64,000 bases of DNA, from contig CAVTIR010000004.1 in the NCBI GenBank assembly GCA_963734665.1, positions 372,001-436,000 of the forward strand, written 5' to 3'. Made by a program: the position numbers and the translations under genes. Shown here in pieces: positions 16,236 through 24,693 of the stretch; within the stretch, counting starts at the first letter, position 1, and every line of letters begins with the position of its first letter. The DNA is from Trebonia sp963734665. GTDB taxonomy: Bacteria; Actinomycetota; Actinomycetes; Streptosporangiales; Streptosporangiaceae. The notes under the pieces are model-generated. The model was not told the origin of the DNA, did no database searches, and saw only the letters and a list, made by a program, of their open reading frames with translations.

Positions 16236-16474
16236 CTGTGGGGCACAACAGAAGGAGAGACCCTGACCGCAGCGCTCGTGGGTGAGCAGCCAGGAAGCCT
16301 GGTTCACTAGGCATCTCCCAGCGGGACAGGTCGGGCCGATGTGGCGCCGCCGCCTCATAGCAGGCGGCGGCGCACCCGCCTCACACGAACTGGGACCTCC
16401 TCAACGCCCACATCAAACAGGTCAGCGCTACTGTCACGTCCTGACAACAGCACTACCTAAAGGGGTACCCAGAA

Positions 16475-17515
16475 ATGACCACGCCCTCTGTGCCCGCAGG
16501 CCGCGCCGGCGAGCACCCCGAGCCGATGCCGCTCGACATCGCCGACCTCGACGGGAAGGCCGTCTCACCAAGCGCTCTGGCACGCACCTTGGGGCGCGAC
16601 CTGGCGAGCCTGGGTCGATCTCTCCGGGAAGGTCAGAAGTGCCAGCTCCACGTGTTCGATGTGGCGACCCGCTCGGCCACGGTCCTAGCCGAGTCCGACC
16701 AAGTACTCTTCGAGGCGCCTAACTGGGGAGCTGACGGCAGCACGCTCTACCTCAACGGCCAGGGCGAACTGTGGGCATTCTCTCTTGACTCCCCGCTCGA
16801 GCCTCGTCGCGTCGAATACCAGGGGCTGCCGGCCATCAACAATGACCACGTCCTCGATCCTCGCGGTGAAGCCATCTTCATGTCCGCGATGGACGGCCAC
16901 ATCTATCACGGGGCGCTGGACGGCAGTGGCCTCCGGCGGGTCACTGATGAGGATGACGTCCGGCACTTCTTGCATGGAGTCTCGCCCGACGCGGCGACCC
17001 TCGGCTTCGTGCGGCTCGACCCGTCGGGCGGTCCGGGCAGGCTCGCCCTGATGGCCTCAGACGGTGGTCCTGTCACCGTGGTGGACACGGGCGCCGGCCA
17101 CGTCGACGGTCCCGAGTGGTCCCCCGATGGCGAGTGGATCTACTTCAACACCGAGCGCTGGACATCGGAACCCGGGCACGCTCAGCTGGCCAGGGTGCCG
17201 AGCAAGGGTCCCTCCGCGGACAAGACCGAGCGGCTGCTCTCGACCAGCACGGTCGACTGGTTCCCCCACCTCGCGCCGAACGGGCGCCTGGCCGTGTACC
17301 TCCAGTATCCAGCTGGGACCGTAGGCCACCCCGGAGACCTCGATGTGGAACTGGTCCTCGTCGATACCACGGACTGGTCCGCACCTTTGGCGCGAGTGCC
17401 GCTCTTCGGCGGACAGGGCACGATCAACGTCAACAGCTGGAGTCCCGACTCCACGCGATTCGCGTTCGTCTCGTATCCCCTCGACACTCGTGTCGAAGCC
17501 GGCGCATCACTATGA
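16475..17515 (+). CDS. TolB-like WD40/PD40 beta-propeller protein
   Basis: The 346-residue protein is built of repeated propeller blades, with PD40-type motifs such as APNWGADGSTLYLNGQGELW, GPEWSPDGEWIYFNTERW, FPHLAPNGRLAVYLQYP and NSWSPDSTRFAFVSYP. No signal peptide is visible, so it is probably cytoplasmic. Propellers of this type bind or lyse sugars or oligosaccharides in related operons. The start has AAAGGGG upstream. Its stop overlaps the ATG of a broken Gfo/Idh/MocA oxidoreductase gene, so it was once part of a sugar-related operon. The 240 bp upstream holds only a short fragment (HTNWDLLNAHIKQ then stop). Confidence 0.75.
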   Translation: MTTPSVPAGRAGEHPEPMPLDIADLDGKAVSPSALARTLGRDLASLGRSLREGQKCQLHVFDVATRSATVLAESDQVLFEAPNWGADGSTLYLNGQGELWAFSLDSPLEPRRVEYQGLPAINNDHVLDPRGEAIFMSAMDGHIYHGALDGSGLRRVTDEDDVRHFLHGVSPDAATLGFVRLDPSGGPGRLALMASDGGPVTVVDTGAGHVDGPEWSPDGEWIYFNTERWTSEPGHAQLARVPSKGPSADKTERLLSTSTVDWFPHLAPNGRLAVYLQYPAGTVGHPGDLDVELVLVDTTDWSAPLARVPLFGGQGTINVNSWSPDSTRFAFVSYPLDTRVEAGASL

Positions 17516-17602
17516 CCAAGTTCGGCCCCCGTCGGCGTCGGCGTGATCGGCGCCGGCATGGTCAGCGACCAGTACCTCACCTACCTGGCCGGCGTCTGGT
17601 GA
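17512..17602 (+). pseudogene. Gfo/Idh/MocA oxidoreductase, 5' remnant
   Basis: An ATG overlapping the previous stop (ATGA) begins MTKFG, and one base later in frame the sequence reads APVGVGVIGAGMVSDQYLTY, the NAD-binding Rossmann start of a Gfo/Idh/MocA oxidoreductase. It then meets a stop (LAGVW*). Only the first about 28 codons survive, with a +1 shift near the start. The rest of the gene was lost between here and the transketolase gene. Confidence 0.7.
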
Positions 17603-17652
17603 GCTAGCGGATTGCTGCGCGATCGCCTCATCGCCGCCGGGCACGGTCCGCG

Positions 17653-19569
17653 CTAGCCGCCCACCAGCTTGCGCGCCGCGGCGGCGATGTGGTCGGCGTC
17701 GATCCCGGCCCAGGCGAGAAGTTCCTCGCCGGACCCTGAACCCGGCATCCCACTGACCGCGAGGTGGGTGAGGTGCAGGTTCTGCTGTCCCGCGGCCAGC
17801 AGCGCGTCCGCGACAGCCGAGCCGAGCCCGCCTTCAGGGTGGTGGTCCTCGGCGACCACGATCCGCCCGCCGGTCGCCTCTGCGGCTGCGGCCAGCGTCC
17901 CGGTGTCCACCGGCTTGACGGAATAGCAGTCGATGACCCGCGCGGCGATGCCTTCCCCCTGCAGGACCTCGGCGGCGCGCAGTGCCTCGTGCAGCGTCAC
18001 GCCGGCGCCTACGAGGGTGACCTGATCGTTTTGTCCCGAACGAAGGAGTTTGGACCCGCCCACCGGAAATTTCTCCCCGGGCGGGTAAAGCCCTGGGTAG
18101 CCGCCGCGAGTGGTGCGCAGGTAACTGATACCCGGCGTGGCGGCCATCGCGTCGACGAGCGCAACGGTGCTGGTGCCGTCGCTCGGGTACAGCACAGTCG
18201 ACCCGTGCACGGCCCGCATCATCGCCAGGTCCTCGAGCGCCATCTGCGACGGGCCGTCGGCGCCGATCTCGACGCCCGAGTGCGAGCCTGCCAGGCGGAG
18301 GTCCACCCCGGAGATCGAGCCCATCCGGATGAAGTCGTAGGCGCGGGTGAAGAACGCCGCGAACGTGGACGCGAACGGCCGGTAGCCGCGGACCGCCAGC
18401 CCGGTGGCCGCGGCCACGAGTTGCTGTTCGGCGATGAACATCTCGAAGTACCGCTCCGGGTAAGCGCGCGCGAACTCGTCGGCGAAAGTCGAGTTGCTGA
18501 CCTCGCCGTCCAGCGCGACGATGCGGTCGTCGCGCGCGCCCAGGGCGACGAGCGCGTCGCCGTAGGCCTTCCTCGTCTCGACCTTCTCGCCGACCGCGTA
18601 CTCCGGAGGCGTGGCGCTTGGCTTGGCCCCCGCGCTGGACTGCGGCGGAAGGGTCGTGGGCTTGTCGGGTACCGGGCCCGGCACGGCCGGCTCCGGGCGC
18701 GGGCCGCGTAGCACCCGGTTGCGCACGCCGCCGAGTTCGGCGATCGCCCGCTCGGCCATCTCGGGCGGCAGCGGCTTGCCGTGCCAGCCGTCCTTGTTCT
18801 CGACCTCGGAGAACCCTTTGCCTTTGATGGTCTTGGCCAGGATCACCGTGGGCTGGTTGCCCGACGCGTCCTGCGCGGCGGTCATCGCACGGTCGATGGC
18901 GGCTAGGTCGTGGCCGTCGATGGTCAGCACCCGGGCGCCGAACGCCTCCATGCGGCGCTGGTACTCCTCGAGGTTCCAGCCGACATCGGTCTGGCCGCGC
19001 TGGCCCAGCCGGTTGATGTCGGCCATCACGATCAGGCGGGACAGCTGGTAATAGGAGGCCTTATCGAAGGCCTCCCAGATGGAGCCCTCGGCGAGTTCGC
19101 TGTCCCCGCACAGCACCCAGACCCGGTAGGGGAGCCGATCCAGGTACTTGCCTGCCAGCGCGACCCCCACGCCGTCGGGCAGCCCCTGCCCCAGCGAGCC
19201 GGTGGCGACGTCGACCCAGGGCAGTATCGGGGTGGGGTGTCCCTCCAGGCGCTGGCCGAAGCGCCGGTAGCCGCTGAGCAGCTCGTCCTCGGAGACGACC
19301 CCGACGGCCTTGAACACCGAGTACAGCAGCGGCGACGCGTGGCCCTTGGAGAAGATCAGGTGGTCGTTGACCGGCAGGCGCGGCTCGTCCCAGTCGTAGC
19401 GCAGGTGCCGGGTGATGAGCACCGCCAGCAGGTCGGCGGCGGACATGCTCGACGTGGGATGACCGGATCCGGCGCTAGTCGATGAGCGAATCGAGTCGAC
19501 CCGCAACTGCGCGGCCAGTTCCGCGACGGTGTCGAGGCCGATCGTGGTGGCAGGTTCCGTCGTAGTCAT
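17653..19569 (-). CDS. tkt: Transketolase
   Basis: The 638-residue enzyme transfers two-carbon units between sugar phosphates and serves the pentose phosphate and Calvin cycles. It shows the substrate histidine region STSAGSGHPTSSMSAAD, FSKGHASPLLY, the thiamine diphosphate motif starting GDSELAEGSIWEAFDKASYY and ending MADIN, and the C-terminal pyrimidine domain with MFIAEQQLVAAATGLA. It resembles the shorter animal/archaeal-like transketolases rather than the E. coli TktA form. A proline-rich linker (residues about 285-315) joins the two halves. It is a stand-alone gene starting ATG at 19569 after a GGGAG site; it could supply RuBisCO substrate together with prk. Confidence 0.93.
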   Translation of the reverse strand: MTTTEPATTIGLDTVAELAAQLRVDSIRSSTSAGSGHPTSSMSAADLLAVLITRHLRYDWDEPRLPVNDHLIFSKGHASPLLYSVFKAVGVVSEDELLSGYRRFGQRLEGHPTPILPWVDVATGSLGQGLPDGVGVALAGKYLDRLPYRVWVLCGDSELAEGSIWEAFDKASYYQLSRLIVMADINRLGQRGQTDVGWNLEEYQRRMEAFGARVLTIDGHDLAAIDRAMTAAQDASGNQPTVILAKTIKGKGFSEVENKDGWHGKPLPPEMAERAIAELGGVRNRVLRGPRPEPAVPGPVPDKPTTLPPQSSAGAKPSATPPEYAVGEKVETRKAYGDALVALGARDDRIVALDGEVSNSTFADEFARAYPERYFEMFIAEQQLVAAATGLAVRGYRPFASTFAAFFTRAYDFIRMGSISGVDLRLAGSHSGVEIGADGPSQMALEDLAMMRAVHGSTVLYPSDGTSTVALVDAMAATPGISYLRTTRGGYPGLYPPGEKFPVGGSKLLRSGQNDQVTLVGAGVTLHEALRAAEVLQGEGIAARVIDCYSVKPVDTGTLAAAAEATGGRIVVAEDHHPEGGLGSAVADALLAAGQQNLHLTHLAVSGMPGSGSGEELLAWAGIDADHIAAAARKLVGG

Positions 19570-19733
19570 TTGCAGACTCCCGTCGTTTGCGTTCGATCAG
19601 CACTAGTTCCCATCCGAGCACACTCCACACCGATCGGCGCAGGCGCACACCCCCTGACCCCTTACCCCTCTCCGGTGATCCCCATCTTCATCCCCCACTA
19701 GGCCGGTGGGGACAAAGCGCGCATAGTGGGGCC

Positions 19734-20018
19734 ATGGACGAAGTGCCCGCCTCGCTTAACTACCTCGCGCCCGGGTCCACGCGGAACCTGCGCTACGTCG
19801 CCCCCAATGCGGTGCTCTCCACGACCGCGTTCAACCCCGCGCACCGCTGGTGGTACTTCCCCGGCATGCACGCGGGCGAGGCCCTGCTGCTCAAGCTGTG
19901 CGATACCGACCACTCGGTCGCCTGGCGCGCCCCGCACAGCGCGTTCCGTGACCCGAGCGTCACCCCTCCGCACTCCAGGGAGTCGGTGGAGCTCAGGACG
20001 GTCGCGTTCTTCTACTAG
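19734..20018 (+). CDS. CmcJ/NvfI-type oxygenase with an internal deletion
   Basis: The 94-residue product has the start of a CmcJ/NvfI (AsaB-like) protein, VPASLNYLAPGSTRNLRYVAP, followed directly by its C-terminal block, NPAHRWWYFPGMHAGEALLL then KLCDTDHSVAWRAPHSAF and RESVELRTVAFF. Complete family members have about 250-280 residues, so roughly 170 residues containing most of the 2-oxoglutarate/iron site are missing, without loss of frame. Either it is an inactive deletion product or a deliberately shortened protein. It is divergent from tkt, with CCCCAC-N7-GTGGGG in between at 19694-19712. Confidence 0.65.
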   Translation: MDEVPASLNYLAPGSTRNLRYVAPNAVLSTTAFNPAHRWWYFPGMHAGEALLLKLCDTDHSVAWRAPHSAFRDPSVTPPHSRESVELRTVAFFY

Positions 20019-20083
20019 CCGCCAAAGCCGGGGCGGAGGTGTAGGCGGGGATGACCGCGTACAGGCGGATGCCCTCGCGATCC

Positions 20084-20138
20084 GTGGACCGCCGCCCCGT
20101 GCCGCCGCGGATTGGGCGGCGGGAGGGCGGCGATCCAC
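20084..20138. terminator. Long hairpin between convergent genes
   Basis: GTGGACCGCCGCCC (20084-20097) pairs with GGGCGGCGATCCAC (20125-20138) with a single G-T or mismatch position, and the interior holds a second nested GC stem. It lies between two genes that point at each other, so a bidirectional terminator is the simplest reading. Confidence 0.5.
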
Positions 20139-20186
20139 AGTCCCCCTTCGGATCGTGCCAGTGTCGGGACGCCGGCACGGTATGGC

Positions 20187-20756
20187 CTAAGGCACGAGCC
20201 CGAATACGGCGGACGTCCACTCGTACTGCGCCAGCAGGACCTCACGCAGGAGAACGATGATGATGTCGTCGGTGGGCGGCTCGTCGTCAATGACCTCGAT
20301 ATCAGCTGAGGTGCCCCCCGCGGGGATTCGGCCGGCCAGGGCTTTTCCGGTGCGGTCCACGGCCAGGGCGACCATGGAAAATGCGGCGCGGCCGGGATCG
20401 TGCCAGATCATCGCGATTGAGTCGAACCGCAACACCCGCTGCAGGGTGCGGATCTGCTCGCTGTAAGCGGAGATATCGGGGATCGGCTGATTCCGCAGCG
20501 CCCGTGCCCCGGCCCTCAGGAACATGGCGAGGTCTTCGCCGCACTCCTGCCAGCCCTCACTCAGGTCACCGAAGGGCACCGACGTCGCCATGGGAAATGG
20601 CGGATTTGGCAGAGTATTCTGCCCGAGGTGCAGGTGCGGCACCGGCGGCGCGGTGCCCGCGTATTCGGCAAGGACGCTGTGTGCGAGCCTGCCGAGAGGA
20701 CCGAATCCGTGGTCGGGAACGCCGGCCAGCGGGCGAATATGATCTTTGTTCGCCAT
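20187..20756 (-). CDS. Hypothetical protein, soluble, 189 aa
   Basis: I do not recognise this protein. It is acidic and soluble, with no signal peptide or membrane helix. Notable segments are a proline/histidine-rich N-terminal third (APPVPHLHLGQNTLPNPPFP), a helical middle (QECGEDLAMFLRAGARALRN) and a beta-strand-like RFDSIAMIWHDPGRAAFSMVALAVDRTG. The C-terminal helix LLREVLLAQYEWTSAVFGLV is hydrophobic on one face. Its upstream region is a distinct AT-rich block with two tandem TAAC-N5-GTTA palindromes, so it is probably regulated separately and may have been acquired. Confidence 0.6.
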   Translation of the reverse strand: MANKDHIRPLAGVPDHGFGPLGRLAHSVLAEYAGTAPPVPHLHLGQNTLPNPPFPMATSVPFGDLSEGWQECGEDLAMFLRAGARALRNQPIPDISAYSEQIRTLQRVLRFDSIAMIWHDPGRAAFSMVALAVDRTGKALAGRIPAGGTSADIEVIDDEPPTDDIIIVLLREVLLAQYEWTSAVFGLVP

Positions 20757-21136
20757 ATGGCAATTGTGTCATGAAATTGTATCGACGTCACTGAATTGCC
20801 AAATATCTTCTAACTCAGTGTTAACTTGCATAACTCAGCGTTATTTTGCGAAGGGAAAAGCCGTACATTTCACTATTTATGGTGAGATATAGCATATAAG
20901 GTATTTGGTGCGGTCTTGACCGGAACGTTTGTGGGTATTGGTGATTTTGTGACCAGTGCGACAATATGTTACGCTCGGCAACATCGATGACAGTCGGTAA
21001 TCATAGTTCCGCTGATAACTCGGGGAATTCAAGTTGCCCGTAGGATTGCACGCTGACAGTAAAGAGGCCATCTCTTCGCGAGTATCCAGCGGATTGATCA
21101 TCTTTCCCTTTAAGGTGGCTTTGTGGGTCGGCAGCT
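20757..21136. other. AT-rich intergenic block without a convincing gene
   Basis: These 380 bases are visibly much richer in A+T than the rest of the window, with runs such as caaatatcttctaactc and atatagcatataagg. The only sizeable frame is a 74-codon minus-strand one that looks non-coding. It separates the aminotransferase 3' end from the 189-aa hypothetical gene. It may be a horizontally acquired promoter segment or the scar of a lost insertion. Confidence 0.6.
20811..20843. promoter_or_regulatory. Two tandem TAAC-N5-GTTA palindromes, 20 bp apart
   Basis: TAACTCAGTGTTA (20811-20823) and TAACTCAGCGTTA (20831-20843) are the same palindrome repeated with a 20-bp period, about two helical turns, so two dimers could bind the same face of the DNA. 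They lie 55-87 bp upstream of the start of the hypothetical gene at 20756. Confidence 0.5.
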
Positions 21137-22481
21137 CTAGGCGTGGCCTATGACAGAGTCCGTGACAGTGAGGACCTCGGAGAGCGCGGTGAGGAACTGG
21201 TCGGCGTGCTCCGGGCCGAAGGGGAGCGGCGGCCGGATCTTGAGGACGCTGCCCTGCGGTCCCGTTGCGCTGATCAAGACGCGGCGCTCCCGCATCCTAT
21301 TGACGATCGCCGCTGCCACCTCGCCGGACGGCTCGCCGGTCTCCGGTGAGAACAACGTCGACGCCGAGGTACAGCCCGACGCCGCGCACGTCGCCGAGGA
21401 CGAGAGAACCCGCTGCGAGCCGGGCGATGGCGTCCTTCAAGTAGGCGCCGGTCGCCGCCGCGTTGGCCGGGAGCCCTTCGGCCTCAAGCACGTCGAGCAC
21501 GGCCGAGGCGGCGGCGACGCAGACCGGGTTGCCGCCGAAGGTGTTGAAGTAACGTACCTTGCGCCCGAAGTCCTCGAGGATGTCCTGGCGGGCGACGAGC
21601 CCGGCGATCGGCAGCCCGTTGCCCATCGGCTTGCCCATGGTCACGATGTCCGGAGTCAGGCCGTGGCGCTGGTATCCCCACATGTGCGACCCGGTCCTGG
21701 CGAATCCCGCCTGGACCTCGTCGGCGATGTAAAGCCCGCCGGCGGCGTGGGTCATCTCGGCGACCGCGGCGAGGAACCCGGCGGGGTCGGGGAGGACGCC
21801 GTCGGAAGAGAAGAGTGAGTCGGCAAGGAACGCCGCGAGCCGCAGGCCGTGACGCTCCAGGTCAGAGATGGCCCAGGCCACGGCGGCGGTGAAGTTCACG
21901 CCGGCGGAGGGCGCCGGAACGACCCGGACGTGTGACCCGAGCGGGACGTTGGGCCCGAGGCTGGGGGAGAGCTCCGCGAGGGCGGCGGTCACCCCGTGGT
22001 AGGCGTTGGCGGTCACAATCACCCCGGTCCCGCCGGTGTGGTGCCGGGCGATCCGCAGCGCGAGGTCGCCCGCCTCGCTCCCGGTGCAGGTGAACATCGC
22101 GTGCGTGGGCGAGCCGCCCATGGCGGGGCCGACGGTGTGCGTGGCGAGCAACCGCTCGGCGTAGGAGACGACCCCGTCGGTCAGGTACCTGGTGTGCGTG
22201 TTGAGCGTCGCGAGTTGCCTGGTCACCGCCTCGGTGACGTGGGGGTGGGAGTGCCCGACCGACGGCACGTTGTTGTAGGCGTCGAGGTAGGGGTTGCCCT
22301 CCGCGTCGTACAGGTACACGCCTGAGCCCCGGACGAACGATACCGGCTGCTCGTAGAACAGCCGGTACGCGCCGCCGAGCGCGCGGTCGCGCCGGTCGAT
22401 GAGTTCCCTGGTCATGGGCGGCAGGTTGTCGGCATGCGAGCCGTCGAAGGCGTTGACCATCACGGGCACTGACTCAGTCAC
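21137..22481 (-). pseudogene. Class III PLP aminotransferase/phospho-lyase (AGXT2L-like), +1 frameshift near the end
   Basis: The first 380 residues are a class III aminotransferase-fold enzyme: YLDAYNNVPSVGHSHPHV, FTCTGSEAGDLALRIAR, the PLP aspartate in YIADEVQAGFARTG and the lysine in DIVTMGKPMGNGLPIAG. At about 21345 the family sequence jumps to the frame one base later (LFSPETGEPSGEVAAAIVNRMRERRVLIS...) and ends at 21137. Rejoined, it has a normal length near 450. With the HYKK-like kinase directly upstream (4-bp overlap) it resembles the kinase/phospho-lyase pairs that degrade phosphoethanolamine or phosphohydroxylysine, in which the fold eliminates phosphate rather than transferring an amino group. 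If the shift is real the C-terminal domain is lost. Confidence 0.8.
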
Positions 22482-23551
22482 TGATGTACCTCACAGCAGG
22501 CTGCCCGCAGGGCGCGGGCGATCTCGTCGGGGGTGAGCAGCCGCAGGGCGACGAAGTGCTCGATCGCCTGCGGCGTCCGCCGCAGCAGGTACCGCCGGTT
22601 GGCGGGCTCACGTAGCGCGTTCCACTGCGACACGATGATCCGCATGGCGACCCGCGCCACGATGAACTCCGCCACCAGCGCCAGGTCGGTGGCACTCAGC
22701 GGGTCGACCGCGTGGTATCCGGCGACAACATCGAGGGCGGGCGCGAGCATGTCGGGTCCCGTGCCGAGCTGGTAGCAGGCCGCGACACCGACGTCCATCG
22801 CGACCGGCCCGGCGAGAGCGTCGCCGAAGTCAAGGATGCCGGTGATCCGCCGGCCGTCGGTGAGCAGGTTCTCGCCGTGGAAGTCGGTGTGGATGACCTG
22901 CGTCGGTGTGTCGGCCAGCTGTGGCCGCACGAGGCGGTCGAACCGGTCCAGGCAGTCGTCGAGCCCGCCGCGCACTCCGGCCGCCAGCGCCTGCCGGTCA
23001 CCGCCCAGCGCCTGTTCGACTTCCGGCAGCAGGCCGCTGTCCGGCAGGTCGCCGAGCAACGTCCGGCGCTCCCAGAAGTTCTGCAGGTCCCACTGGTGGG
23101 TCCGTCGCGCGCCCGGATGGCGCAGTCCGCGCAGCGCGATGCTGAGCCGGGCGAGGGTCGCGCCGAGGTTACGCCGCAGCTCTGCGGTGGTCGCGGCCGT
23201 GCCGAGCAGCTTCCCGTCCAGCCACGAGGTCATCCTGGCGAGCCGCGCGGGCCCGGCGGAGACCCGCGCCTCGGGTGCCCCGTCAAGCGTGGCGACAACC
23301 CGCTGCACCGGCAGTCCCGGCGCGGCCGACGCGAGGTGCAGCAGGACGGCGGTCTGGAAGGAGACCGAGTCCGCCCCCGCGCCCGAGTCAGCCGCGCTGA
23401 TCTTGAGCAGTCGCGACAGCCCTGCGGGGGTAACGAGCCGGAACGTGTCGTCGTGCTCCGCCGCCAGCCGCTCGGCGCTCCCGCTCACTCCGTAGTACTC
23501 AAGCCCGATCTCCTCGGCCTGGTCAGGGGTGACACGGGGAACGGCAAGCAC
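22478..23551 (-). CDS. APH-fold small-molecule kinase, hydroxylysine-kinase-like
   Basis: The 357-residue protein has the aminoglycoside phosphotransferase fold: an N-lobe with FRLVTPAGLSRLLKIS, the Brenner motif VIHTDFHGENLLTD carrying the catalytic aspartate and asparagine, and the metal-binding GILDFGDALAGPVAMDVG. The overall arrangement matches hydroxylysine/ethanolamine-type kinases rather than antibiotic-resistance enzymes. It starts at a GTG at 23551. The stop overlaps the aminotransferase-fold gene by four bases, and the kinase would make the phosphorylated amine used by that enzyme. Confidence 0.75.
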   Translation of the reverse strand: MLAVPRVTPDQAEEIGLEYYGVSGSAERLAAEHDDTFRLVTPAGLSRLLKISAADSGAGADSVSFQTAVLLHLASAAPGLPVQRVVATLDGAPEARVSAGPARLARMTSWLDGKLLGTAATTAELRRNLGATLARLSIALRGLRHPGARRTHQWDLQNFWERRTLLGDLPDSGLLPEVEQALGGDRQALAAGVRGGLDDCLDRFDRLVRPQLADTPTQVIHTDFHGENLLTDGRRITGILDFGDALAGPVAMDVGVAACYQLGTGPDMLAPALDVVAGYHAVDPLSATDLALVAEFIVARVAMRIIVSQWNALREPANRRYLLRRTPQAIEHFVALRLLTPDEIARALRAACCEVHQ

Positions 23552-23587
23552 ATCGTCATCGTACGCCGCACCAGATAGCTGTTCGTC

Positions 23588-23685
23588 AATAGATGCTGGT
23601 ATCGACCGTTCTGGCCAGCGGCACGATCGCTGTCACCATAGTCCCGACACCTGGCCGGGAGGTCACGGCGAGCCGCCCGCTGGAA
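23588..23685 (-). pseudogene. Remnant of a sensor histidine kinase C-terminus
   Basis: Bases 23620-23680 are the same as 37702-37762 at 58 of 61 positions. In the second place they encode the last residues of a complete sensor kinase (GGRLAVTSRPGVGTVVTAIVPL). Here the minus strand reads SSGRLAVTSRPGVGTMVTAI followed by VPLARTVDTSIY and a stop, and nothing upstream continues the kinase. It is the 3' tail of a lost paralogue. Confidence 0.75.
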
Positions 23686-23822
23686 GTCGCTCGCCGTTCG
23701 CTGCGTCCGGTTTCTTTGCCGGCAAGCGTCTGACCTGGGCATTTCTCCTGCCTAGGGGTAAAATGGGCAAGTCGCCGAGGAGGTAGTCCCCCCGGGTCCG
23801 AGACGCTTGCCGGAGGCCGACC

Positions 23823-23954
23823 ATGGCCGTCATGCACGATCTGAGGTCGCTTGAGCCAAGTGGACGCGCGTGCCTCATCTGTGAGGTGAGCATCGAGCAC
23901 CTGGCGCCGCTCGGGGCTGGAGTGCCAGTGAGCAGGCGGAGGGTGGCGGAGTGA
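23823..23954 (+). CDS. Possible 43-aa leader protein before the GH16-like gene
   Basis: An ATG frame encodes MAVMHDLRSLEPSGRACLIC and continues to a stop three bases before the next start. It has one CLIC pair of cysteines and no recognised family. A GCCGGAGG sequence lies shortly upstream. Coding is not proven; it may only be leader sequence. Confidence 0.25.
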   Translation: MAVMHDLRSLEPSGRACLICEVSIEHLAPLGAGVPVSRRRVAE

Positions 23955-23957
23955 GCC

Positions 23958-24689
23958 ATGCGAGACCCGACGTGGCGTGGGCAGGCGGTGGGGTATCTCG
24001 CCGCAGCACTGATCCTCGCAGCAGCGACAGTCTTGCTCAGCGCGCCCGGCGCGGGGGCGGCCAGCATTCCCGGCCCGCCCGCTGGCTACCAGCAGACCTA
24101 CGCGCACGACTTCGCGACGCAGGGCATGGGGGACTGGGCGACCCAGCCCGGCGCTGGGGCGCGAGTGACGGACACGGGGAATGGCCTCGGGGTGACCGTG
24201 ACCGGCCCGGACCAGTGGGCCGAGGTCATCTCCTCGGACGCGGTGATCAGCCCGGGATCATTCGTCCAGGCGGAGGTATACCTGCCTGCGGCCCAGCATC
24301 AGATAGCGAACTGGCCGGCCTTCTGGTCAACTGGCGCGGACTGGCCGGCTGACGGAGAGATCGACGTGGTGGAGGGCCTGGGCGGGTCCGCGTGCTGGCA
24401 CGCGCACTACCCAGGCCCTAACGGGACCGTGGCCGGGCCGGGCGGGTGCGTCTCTGGTACCCGCCTCACCGGCTGGCACGTCCTGTCCGCGCTGTGGACG
24501 ACGGGGAATGTGAGGTTCTGGTACGACGGGGCCCTCGCGGGGACCGTGCCGCTGCCGACGACGGCGGACCAGGTGATGATCTTCCAGAACCAGTCGTTGG
24601 ACCCGACCAACGCGTGCCCGAGCTGTTACGGCCCGCTCGCGTACCCGTCCACCGCCTACCTCCAGTGGGTCCGCATCTGGAGGGCCTGA
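23958..24689 (+). CDS. Secreted GH16-like (beta-glucanase fold) protein
   Basis: The 243-residue protein starts with a clear signal peptide (WRGQAVGYLAAALILAAATV, cleavage near GAGAAS). The mature part is a jelly-roll domain with the GH16 active-site pattern GEIDVVEG (E-I-D-x-x-E), preceded by QIANWPAFWSTGADWPADG and followed by RLTGWHVLSALWTTGNVRFWYDGA, as in laminarinases and endo-beta-glucanases. The protein is near the minimum size for the domain and has no carbohydrate-binding module. It would act outside the cell on beta-glucans or galactans. Confidence 0.8.
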   Translation: MRDPTWRGQAVGYLAAALILAAATVLLSAPGAGAASIPGPPAGYQQTYAHDFATQGMGDWATQPGAGARVTDTGNGLGVTVTGPDQWAEVISSDAVISPGSFVQAEVYLPAAQHQIANWPAFWSTGADWPADGEIDVVEGLGGSACWHAHYPGPNGTVAGPGGCVSGTRLTGWHVLSALWTTGNVRFWYDGALAGTVPLPTTADQVMIFQNQSLDPTNACPSCYGPLAYPSTAYLQWVRIWRA

Positions 24690-24693
24690 CGAG

